Shown here: positions 6,501-9,383 of the stretch, in pieces
How positions within the stretch are numbered: the stretch's first letter is position 1
How the letters are laid out: each line of letters begins with the position of its first letter
The notes under the pieces: model-generated
Seen by the model: only the letters and a program-made list of their open reading frames with translations
What the model was told of the DNA's origin: nothing
The model's database searches: none
Assembly: GCA_047619485.1 (NCBI GenBank)
Contig: JBLHKE010000280.1
Span: forward strand, 1 to 9,383
DNA from: JBLHKE01 sp047619485
GTDB taxonomy: Bacteria; Verrucomicrobiota; Verrucomicrobiia; Verrucomicrobiales; DEV007
DNA: 9,383 bases
Direction of reading: 5' to 3'
Translations under genes and position numbers: made by a program

Positions 6501-8025
6501 TATCGAGTGATCTTATACCAAGCGATGGCCAGATACCTGACTGTTGCCAGCCTCCATCCGCGAGAGGGCCAAACATCTTCGAGGTGCTGCGGTTGCCACT
6601 GGATGTGCTCGCGTGCAGGCCAGAGGCATCGCCCAACAACCACTTGTCAAAATCCTGTTGCCAATCCCGAGGCCCGGTCGGCGTCGACAAATCATCAACT
6701 TCCATTAACTGCAGTCCCTTCTTGACTCCATACATGCCGTACCACTGACCGAAGACGCCAACCTCTCCGGAATTTGAACCGGTGGTCGCCTTGTGCCAAC
6801 TCCTGCCGATGTACTCAATGGCGCGCTGCGAATTGGGATCGCTCGAATCTAGACCCACACTGTTCCAGCAGACGAGAGCTCCACCGGTCTTGGCACCGTT
6901 TAGCCATTGGGTATTGGATCGGTAACCGATCCCGCCGTTACCCGTTCCGCTTGAGTTTTGCAGCGCACGAAACCCTGCGGCAGTACGATCGAGTACGATT
7001 GCCGGCGTGTCCAGCCCCCAGAGATCTTTCGCTGCACGCATCACGAGGATCGGCCATTGCATCGAGGAGCCATCCAGACCGCCCGAATTGCTCGTTCGAA
7101 TATTGTAGACCCAACCTGCGGCCGCCACATCGCTCTGGCTATAGGAGAATAGATCGGTAAGGTCGTTGATGATATCGTAGTAGGAAACTCCGGCAAACGG
7201 ACCACTCGGCGCGAACATCGCCTTCGCCTCTATCTCATTATGCGCCGCGGCGATAACCGCTAAAGCCGCAAAAGAGTTGGCATAGGTTTCATGCCCTCCA
7301 GCCCAAAGATAGGCTCCTTTTCCGTTCCCGTTGGTATCGGGGTTCAGAGCCCCCTGAGGCCCGATATTGTAGTATCCACCACTACCGCTATCAACAATCC
7401 AATTGAGCCCCTGTTGGACTATTTCTGCGTAAATATCCTCTTCGTAATCGTTGCTCGGAAGGTGACCATTTTCCTCAAAAGCGAGCACCGACCCGCCGTT
7501 TGTTCCAAAAGAATACTCGTGGAGGCCGTTCCGCCATACTGTCTTGTTACCAGCCAAGCGGATCTGGTTGCGATACAGATACAGCAGCCCCTTCTCGATT
7601 GCCATGTTCACGCGCTCGTCGTGGGTCGGACCGTTGATGACGCGCACCACGCCCTGGCGGGTGACCGTGGTGTCGGTGGCGTCGGTGACGGTCAGCTTGA
7701 TGGTCTTCGAGCCGCCGGTGGAGTAGGTGTGTAGGGCGGAGATCTCGTTCGGGTTGCCGACCGCGCCACTCACGTCGCTGCCGTCGCCGAAATCGAGCGT
7801 GTAGCTGTACGGAGCGGTGCCGTCCCAACAGCGACCCCAGACGGTGATCGGCTCGTTGAGGGCGGCGTTGGCATACGAGCGGCTCTGGGTGTAGCTGGGC
7901 ATCACCGCGACCTTGAGGGCGTGGGCAGGAACCGCACTAGCAAGGAGCGCTAACAGCGCGAGTTGCAGGATCGGACGGACGCTGGCGACGCGATAGCCAG
8001 ACTGAAATAAATCGAGGAATCTCAT
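505..8025 (-). CDS. Giant multidomain secreted protein (PKD, toroid, CARDB, Calx-beta, cadherin-like, IgGFc-binding-like, HYR, repeat C-terminus)
   Basis: The predicted exported protein has 2506 residues and is likely a surface or matrix protein for adhesion or glycan contact. From the chosen ATG, in order: signal peptide 1-36 (VPAHA then LK); PKD 37-131 (LDFGDGS at 77-83); alpha-toroid 132-520; PKD 526-620 and 626-735; CARDB 737-847; acidic DxDxDG stretch 848-887; Calx-beta 888-997; cadherin-like modules 998-1071 and 1072-1164 (VLANDSD); IgGFc-binding-like 1168-1575; cadherin-like 1597-1687; RTX-adhesin-type 1688-1825; cadherin-like 1826-1924; HYR 1925-2002 (Cys 1966, 1983); repeats of about 60-65 residues 2006-2506. 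The frame is also open to a TTG at 8130. I prefer the ATG at 8025 because the signal peptide starts there and a promoter-like pair places transcription near 8130. No LPXTG, PEP-CTERM or other sorting tail is seen. No enzymatic activity is claimed. The toroid-coding part has lower GC than the rest. Confidence 0.9.
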   Translation of the reverse strand: MRFLDLFQSGYRVASVRPILQLALLALLASAVPAHALKVAVMPSYTQSRSYANAALNEPITVWGRCWDGTAPYSYTLDFGDGSDVSGAVGNPNEISALHTYSTGGSKTIKLTVTDATDTTVTRQGVVRVINGPTHDERVNMAIEKGLLYLYRNQIRLAGNKTVWRNGLHEYSFGTNGGSVLAFEENGHLPSNDYEEDIYAEIVQQGLNWIVDSGSGGYYNIGPQGALNPDTNGNGKGAYLWAGGHETYANSFAALAVIAAAHNEIEAKAMFAPSGPFAGVSYYDIINDLTDLFSYSQSDVAAAGWVYNIRTSNSGGLDGSSMQWPILVMRAAKDLWGLDTPAIVLDRTAAGFRALQNSSGTGNGGIGYRSNTQWLNGAKTGGALVCWNSVGLDSSDPNSQRAIEYIGRSWHKATTGSNSGEVGVFGQWYGMYGVKKGLQLMEVDDLSTPTGPRDWQQDFDKWLLGDASGLHASTSSGNRSTSKMFGPLADGGWQQSGIWPSLGIRSLDTAHAILIMTKSVTKPLPVAVIAPVPDQSSRFPAAFTLDGSGSYHLDSNASIVEYLWDLDASDGVDWNSPDANGVNVSVTPGWNTIGPRTVTLRISDDADPVNYVTTTIVVNVVETDVAPVAVPIPAAQLPAVYAGQIGGTIELDGSESFDPEGDPITAYAWDLDGNGTYGDAADAALDTTGNTAVGVTASLTYNSEYNGQIGLQVTSTPPSGSSKTSSNNTTIDVQGSASDLYVASLTATNINIGVSADIQMTLQSAADSLQDANDVVVRFYDGNPFTSGQLIGSAETVSIPKGESVSLEILGLPLNATQELAWVYVDSTSVFSEFDETNNTASVNVAVPDTDGDGLTDDVDPDDDGDGFPDVVEDGNGSDPLDEGDTPAGGLFTVASVDQPEGNSGTTALEFTVTYTGLEIAGGFNIDFTTADGTAVAPSDYQANSGTLTFAGTSGETQTVTVQVNGDPDFEPEDTFTLNIGNGVAVASGTGTLTNDDIGLFADTAMTMEDMSLDIDVTDNDEALPPDFQMLITSSPTNGSATVVSNRVRYVPDPHFSGIETVEYAINTFAPPTTANDDTVATQLETAIDIQVLANDSDPQGDPLTPSVTSPPSSGTGSATVNPNNTIHYAPGTGFSGFDSFTYQIDDGNGNTSSATVTVNVRLGAAGTVHYLPPKPYNGAAGNHSPQASQLWITTEDPGGASGRIIFPDGRNVPGSVPGATLGTTELAWSVTAGTSFRRAMNGNPLLAQTGNYNTVEQAGVIVVSDGAAVNVQTVQENSNAQHFLNAKGFDALGSDFYVGQYLDTTGFNFISVMAVEAGGTDVTFDTGPLMPGNWTGHSSQSVTVTLQQYETYIIYSSNDITGSHVTAAGDKKIVVNSGTTTGSGIAPGVDNGIDQLVPVSLVGTEYVVVRNTTSTDRVDVVATEAGTDVTITHKNGGPTVVATGLVAGQRYQINLNALALVKGDPVFIETTKPVYVYQNTGNSEVGMGLVAPVRADGRGTFRFRTTNPVGDIHVLTTTAASAGVTVTQLPATSVAPASTRTVPGRPDLTVLTFPTSASPSQEFLVQWQAFAQISMPMGTGGGGAFAYIGAFSSSQTQANDDSIVVAKDISLTFSPLLNDIDADGDPLSISVVSSPGVAGASVVNNGNGTVTYTPAGGYTGPDSFNYTITDGAANFASTTVTVDVRELDTATLTIQVKPVLDPPTLAADNASGLADEAIPLSLSVTLGADTDGSETCASSATLTGVPASLSFSAGARSGGDWIVDLADLAGLSATGTASGSFTIGMEIECTDQADLTGDLDTDDPNESVSETSSTSFELTVLVSPAVTPPGILGITIRTSNPSASLALFLHFEDGDDADDKLTYSVESNTGSALVQTSAILSADGILTLNTPCTLIGSADITVRATDGGGLFAEDTFKVTVIDDVAPVISGAKDFFLNAPAGGTATANFGGLTAWDKVDANPTLVCVLTDSFAFPIGSTEVTCTATDGSNNVTVEKFFVHVFAIQTVAGTRVLELVTLRGDAAPGAGGAMGVPEGSTLSVHYTGAINNAGDIVYSASMSNAGINNRGVFLRSGGIDSALAVHRVLAPGGSNYGSFSDLTLNGGGSVGFQSATSFGSGHFLDDGAMVINAATATLTAAGTTGEFRVLRKPAISSDGDLLTVSNLRTGVGGVTAADDTGLWRTSTGGTTTLLAREGSPSPIAATAHSQIFARVVASADNNQITYTSYLLEDAGFDPSDNTAIFAGPLGGTMEVAVREGVPAPGETSVAFGSFLGESVNSAGTVAFRGNVKGTGISTSNNEGIWWSDGTSVRAIAREGSVAPCLANQVTAFARFKTISNCDDGSVYFYAYLKDATTTPAVNSSNDGSIWRWDAASGQLHLMAREGDVALSTDGAIHGTLLDYDCNNVGGIVYLGTFVLNAGDTTSVTRDGVWLSRSSAAVAPVLVLRRGDLLDIGGLSHKVSNIKIGAQSNPGGGMGGYGKVINDNGEILLYLSLNRNKSGLFKLEVAP
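508..2010 (-). other. C-terminal repeat domain (DUF7453-like, propeller-like)
   Basis: Marker strings such as RGDAAPG, REGSPSP, REGVPAP, REGSVAP, REGDVAL and RGDLLD recur about every 60-67 residues. Each is followed by a segment like 'INNAGDIVYSASM' or 'VNSAGTVAFRGNV' and then 'GIW' or 'GVFL'. About seven or eight units fit, which suggests a beta-propeller. The match to a named domain of unknown function is from memory of the pattern. No sorting tail follows. Confidence 0.55.
2551..2964 (-). other. Single RTX-adhesin-type module
   Basis: The order LGADTDGSE, then VPASLSFSAGA, GGDWIVDLADLAGL and a final beta strand SFELTVLV follows repeats of type I-secreted giant adhesins. There is only one copy, and it carries two Cys (1737 and 1790 from the ATG) not typical of those repeats. 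This protein has an N-terminal signal peptide and no C-terminal RTX secretion signal, so the module appears borrowed. Confidence 0.5.
3301..4524 (-). other. IgGFc-binding-protein-like domain
   Basis: About 400 residues starting at TVHYLPP resemble the N-terminal domain family of the IgG Fc-binding protein. The order fits that family: a long beta-rich run, a motif DQLVPVSLVGTEYVVVR in the middle, then GTDVTITHKNG and PVYVYQNTG. In bacteria such domains occur in large secreted proteins. Their ligand is mostly unknown, so the name does not imply antibody binding. Confidence 0.55.
5365..5484 (-). other. Calcium-binding DxDxDG stretch
   Basis: The segment contains DTDGDGLTDD followed by DPDDDGDGFPD, the pattern of thrombospondin type 3 and EF-like Ca-binding loops. 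It forms an acidic linker between CARDB and Calx-beta, so Ca2+ may stiffen the protein at this point. Confidence 0.7.
6466..7632 (-). other. Alpha-toroid domain of the prenyltransferase/squalene-cyclase fold
   Basis: Residues 132-520 are helical and unlike the beta domains on either side. Repeated patterns match toroid hairpins: AIEKGLLYLYRNQ, IVQQGLNWIVDSGSGGYYN, YANSFAALAVIAA, GGIGYRSN, GWQQSGIWPSLG and the closing LDTAHAILIM. The class II cyclase DxDD motif is not seen, so this is probably a binding or structural toroid. Its DNA is lower in GC than the rest of the gene. Confidence 0.6.
7918..8025 (-). other. Signal peptide of the giant protein
   Basis: After the ATG come basic residues (R2, R12, R17), then a hydrophobic core ILQLALLALLASAV and a classic Ala-x-Ala cleavage motif (AHA) before LKVAV. 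A start at the upstream TTG would put 35 polar residues before it. This supports Sec export and the start at 8025. Confidence 0.75.
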
Positions 8026-8136
8026 AGATGCTTTACTTTTGTTGACTTTTTTCCGGCTTGGCGACCTCTCCGGCGACGAAAGGATCGAGCGCAATGCGGT
8101 GCTTTTGGAATCGAACTGAATTTCTAACAAGAGCCC

Positions 8137-8166
8137 TGTATACCTTAGTGCTAAGCATCACCACAA
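8137..8166 (-). promoter_or_regulatory. Candidate promoter of the giant gene
   Basis: On the minus strand TTGTGG (8161-8166) and TATACA (8137-8142) are separated by 18 bases, a fair match to a housekeeping-type -35/-10 pair (three and four of six bases). Transcription would begin near 8130, which leaves a leader of about 105 bases before the ATG at 8025 and argues against the TTG at 8130 as the start. Confidence 0.35.
8144..8155. promoter_or_regulatory. Dyad CTTAG-TG-CTAAG within the promoter spacer
   Basis: A perfect five-base inverted repeat lies between the candidate -35 and -10 elements, where a bound repressor would block RNA polymerase. It is short, and it resembles no site I can name. 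Confidence 0.3.
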
Positions 8167-8257
8167 TGAGGCAACTCCCTCGTTGGTTAAGATATCCGAA
8201 GTGGTTTTCCGACTAGAAGAAACCGGCTGGCTGCTGGGAGCCGACCGGCGCCCGCAG

Positions 8258-8734
8258 CTATTCCTGAGCTTGCTGCCAACGCAGGAAGTGGGCGGTCGCC
8301 GCGAAACGGTGCTCGACTTCAAGCACGCCGTAGATCGCCGTCAGGTCACGCTCCACCATCTGCCGGCTCAGCTCGAGAATCATCGCCACCTCGATGTTGT
8401 TCTTCCCGGCGGCGGCCCATGAAAGCACGGCGAACTCGCGCGACGTCAGGCGGCGAATCGTCTTGTCGACCTCGAGCGTGAAATGATCCGCCAGCCAATC
8501 CGGCAACTCAAAATTCCGGCCGAGGGGCGGCGCAGGCACCGCCGGGTCGGAATTAGGTGAATTAGGTGAATTAGGTGAATTAGGTGAATTAGGTGAATTA
8601 GGTGAATTAGGTGAATTAGGTGAATCGGGTGAATCGGGTGAATTGGGTGAATCGGGTGAATCGGGTGAATCGGGTGAATCGGGTGAATCGGGTGAATTGG
8701 GTGAATTGGGTGAATCGGATGAGCGGTCGTGCAT
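8258..8734 (-). CDS. LuxR-type helix-turn-helix regulator with Ser-Pro repeat N-terminus
   Basis: The protein has 158 residues from the ATG at 8734. Residues 95-146 form a LuxR/GerE-type DNA-binding domain: LTSREFAVL, then AAGKNNIEVAMIL, ELSRQMVERDLTAIYGVL and VEHRFAA. The conserved Arg-Glu pair, Gly, Asn and the recognition-helix pattern are all present, though the usual Thr-Val before the recognition helix is Met-Val and His is replaced by Arg-Asp. No receiver or autoinducer-binding domain is present. The N-terminus is instead 18 tandem Asp/Asn-Ser-Pro triplets. The frame stays open to an ATG at 8932, but those 66 extra residues look like translated non-coding DNA and neither ATG has a good ribosome binding site, so the start is unsure. 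It lies upstream of and parallel to the giant gene and could regulate it. The DNA-binding role is secure; the target is unknown. Confidence 0.75.
   Translation of the reverse strand: MHDRSSDSPNSPNSPDSPDSPDSPDSPDSPNSPDSPDSPNSPNSPNSPNSPNSPNSPNSPNSDPAVPAPPLGRNFELPDWLADHFTLEVDKTIRRLTSREFAVLSWAAAGKNNIEVAMILELSRQMVERDLTAIYGVLEVEHRFAATAHFLRWQQAQE
8555..8716. repeat. 18-unit, 9-bp minisatellite coding for (D/N)SP
   Basis: Eighteen head-to-tail 9-base units cover exactly 162 bases. Plus-strand forms are AGGTGAATT (seven units, 8555-8617), one AGGTGAATC, then a mix of GGGTGAATC and GGGTGAATT. Read on the minus strand each unit gives Asn-Ser-Pro or Asp-Ser-Pro. The A/G difference at the first base splits the array into two homogeneous blocks, as expected from recent local expansion. 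Unit gain or loss keeps the reading frame. Confidence 0.9.
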
Positions 8735-8883
8735 AGGAGAGAAGACCGGCGCAACACCTTTGCAGTGCCCCGCAGGCAATAGCGCTGCGAACAGCCTAGG
8801 AAATGAATCGGGTGCGCTTTGAGGCGTTTGTCTAGGTTCAGGCGGCGACGACTTTCGACGATAAAGTAGTTGCGTGGATGATG

Positions 8884-8895
8884 CTCTCCGGAGAG
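8884..8895. promoter_or_regulatory. Perfect 12-bp palindrome CTCTCCGGAGAG
   Basis: The two halves are exact reverse complements with no spacer. It lies upstream of the preferred start of the LuxR-type gene. A role as a protein-binding site is possible but untested. Confidence 0.3.
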
Positions 8896-8931
8896 ACGAT
8901 GAGCGAAAACTCCTTCCCGCAGAATGCCTCA

Positions 8932-8955
8932 TCGATCACGTCGAGCGGTGATCGA
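8932..8955. promoter_or_regulatory. Dyad TCGATCAC-N8-GTGATCGA, candidate operator
   Basis: Eight-base arms match perfectly around an eight-base spacer, so the half-site centres lie 16 bases apart. The site is 198 bases upstream of the preferred LuxR-type start and ends at the alternative ATG. Its size suits a dimeric helix-turn-helix regulator, possibly the LuxR-type protein acting on its own gene. Confidence 0.35.
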
Positions 8956-9121
8956 AACTGCGGGACTAGAACTTCTTTTCGACGGATCGGTGAAGACGAT
9001 TGCTAGGAATTTGCTTTTTGCGTGGGGCGCTTGAGAGAGCCGTTGAAGGGATCGGAGATGGGGAGAAAGGGGGGTGTTTCGAGGGGCGCCGCTTAGGCGA
9101 GGATGGTTCGCGAAATTAGTC

Positions 9122-9133
9122 TTTTAGCTAAAA
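9122..9133. promoter_or_regulatory. Perfect 12-bp palindrome TTTTAGCTAAAA
   Basis: A fully symmetric AT-rich palindrome in the divergent region, next to two direct copies of AAAAATAA. It could be a binding site or part of an A/T-rich promoter-stimulating stretch. Nothing further can be said from sequence. Confidence 0.25.
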
Positions 9134-9218
9134 ATAAAGCCAAAAATAACTCGCTGGTCATATCTAATCGATAAAGAGAGGTTCTACAACTTATGCTCTT
9201 ACGGTAATGTAAAAAAAA

Positions 9219-9228
9219 ATACATGTAT
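9219..9228. promoter_or_regulatory. Perfect 10-bp palindrome ATACATGTAT upstream of the TetR-type gene
   Basis: It directly follows an A9 run and precedes TATGTATGCATA. The dyad TGCGC-TG-GCGCA (9240-9251) follows 11 bases later. TetR-type proteins commonly bind palindromes close to their own start, and both sites lie within 50 bases of the ATG at 9264. Confidence 0.35.
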
Positions 9229-9263
9229 GTATGCATAGTTGCGCTGGCGCATCGTGAATTGAG

Positions 9264-9383
9264 ATGTTACCTCGAGAAAAAAGCGCTTAGAGTGGCATGA
9301 GGAATTGCTTGCGGCGGCTCGGGAATTGTTGATCACTGGAGGCTTGATGGCATTGGGGATCGAACAGCTTTCGAAGGTGACCG
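9264..9383 (+). CDS. TetR-type regulator, N-terminal part, with an apparent frameshift in an A6 run
   Basis: The frame ending at the window edge reads RLEWHEELLAAARELL and then ITGGLMALGIEQLSKVT. This matches helices 1 and 2 of TetR-family DNA-binding domains (hydrophobic-Ala-Ala-x-x-Leu-Leu, Gly-Gly, Ala-Leu-x-Ile-Glu-x-Leu). That frame has a TGA at 9260-9262 and no ATG or GTG after it. The ATG at 9264 is in another frame and gives MLPREKSA then TAG. One extra A in the A6 run at 9277-9282 would join them as MLPREKKRLEWHEE, a natural TetR N-terminus. So this is a sequencing error, a real one-base deletion, a slippage-dependent gene, or a gene starting at TTG 9305. The rest lies outside the window, so ligand and targets are unknown. 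Confidence 0.55.

Larger units (their letters stand above)
8026..8257 (-). other. Intergenic region and leader between the LuxR-type gene and the giant gene
   Basis: This region contains the candidate promoter and its dyad. It also holds weak inverted repeats (CGGCT 8224-8228 with AGCCG 8239-8243; CAAC 8172-8175 with GTTG 8182-8185), which could end the LuxR-type transcript but lack a T-run. No clear Shine-Dalgarno motif precedes the ATG at 8025, only a purine-rich AAAGTAAAG. Confidence 0.4.
8735..9263. other. Divergent, mostly non-coding region between the LuxR-type and TetR-type genes
   Basis: The left part (8735-8932) is open in the LuxR frame but has no recognisable protein pattern. The middle (9024-9090) is G-rich on the plus strand, with runs of three to six G. 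From about 9110 to 9240 it turns AT-rich, with the palindromes listed separately, an A9 run (9211-9219) and a direct repeat AAAAATAA (9130-9137, 9142-9149). Promoters for both flanking genes must lie here, but no -35/-10 pair stands out. Confidence 0.5.

Noticed and set aside
8033..8158. Possible 41-codon upstream open frame (ATG at 8158, stop at 8033) overlapping the leader of the giant gene
   Set aside because: It has no ribosome binding site, no family pattern, and begins upstream of the inferred transcription start near 8130.
8446..8757. Minus-strand frame with His-Pro-Ile and His-Leu-Ile repeats
   Set aside because: It is the same 9-bp minisatellite read in a shifted frame and it ends inside the helix-turn-helix region. 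The LuxR pattern exists only in the other frame.
8899..9006. 35-codon plus-strand frame starting MSENSFPQ with GGAG five bases upstream
   Set aside because: The ribosome binding site is acceptable, but GGAG is half of the palindrome at 8884-8895, and the peptide has no recognisable pattern. It is too short to support without conservation.
9048..9086. G-quadruplex formed by four G-runs
   Set aside because: The loops would be about 9, 5 and 8 bases, longer than in usual stable quadruplexes. G-rich composition alone explains it.

Overview
The window looks like chromosomal DNA from a marine-type Verrucomicrobiota bacterium, probably near the Opitutales. This is an inference from style and not from a marker gene. 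The signs are a very large modular secreted protein, short palindromic repeats next to what may be the start of a REP-associated transposase, a stand-alone LuxR-type regulator with a Ser-Pro-Asp/Asn minisatellite, and weak Shine-Dalgarno sites. No rRNA, tRNA, CRISPR array or complete insertion sequence is visible.

Layout from left to right. Positions 1-16 hold the first five codons (MRKTR) of a leftward gene with a good ribosome binding site. Positions 64-218 are a cluster of repeats built on GTCCCTTTGAA, starting with a perfect palindrome. Positions 219-504 have no gene but contain several hairpins, including a bipartite element at 434-475 just after the stop of the large gene. Positions 505-8025 (minus) encode a 2506-residue exported protein, by far the main feature. 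Positions 8026-8257 are its leader and promoter region. Positions 8258-8734 (minus), perhaps extending to 8932, encode a LuxR-type helix-turn-helix protein. Positions 8735-9263 are mostly non-coding and divergent, with several palindromes. Positions 9264-9383 (plus) carry the start of a TetR-type regulator, which needs a one-base frame correction in an A6 run.

The large protein has a signal peptide, a PKD domain, an alpha-toroid of the prenyltransferase/squalene-cyclase fold, two more PKD domains, a CARDB domain, a Ca-binding DxDxDG stretch, Calx-beta, two cadherin-like 'NDxD' modules, an IgGFc-binding-protein-like domain, a third cadherin-like module, an RTX-adhesin-type module, another cadherin-like module, an HYR domain and a C-terminal set of repeats of about 60-65 residues. 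The toroid is encoded by DNA of clearly lower GC than the rest of the gene. This suggests a mosaic gene.

The LuxR-type gene lies directly upstream of the large gene in the same direction. The two could form a regulator-target pair, but a separate promoter is visible in front of the large gene. The divergent TetR-type gene starts a different transcription unit. I see no complete new multi-gene system. The items most worth a second look are the mosaic toroid protein, the repeat cluster beside the edge gene, the minisatellite-bearing regulator and the frameshifted TetR start.
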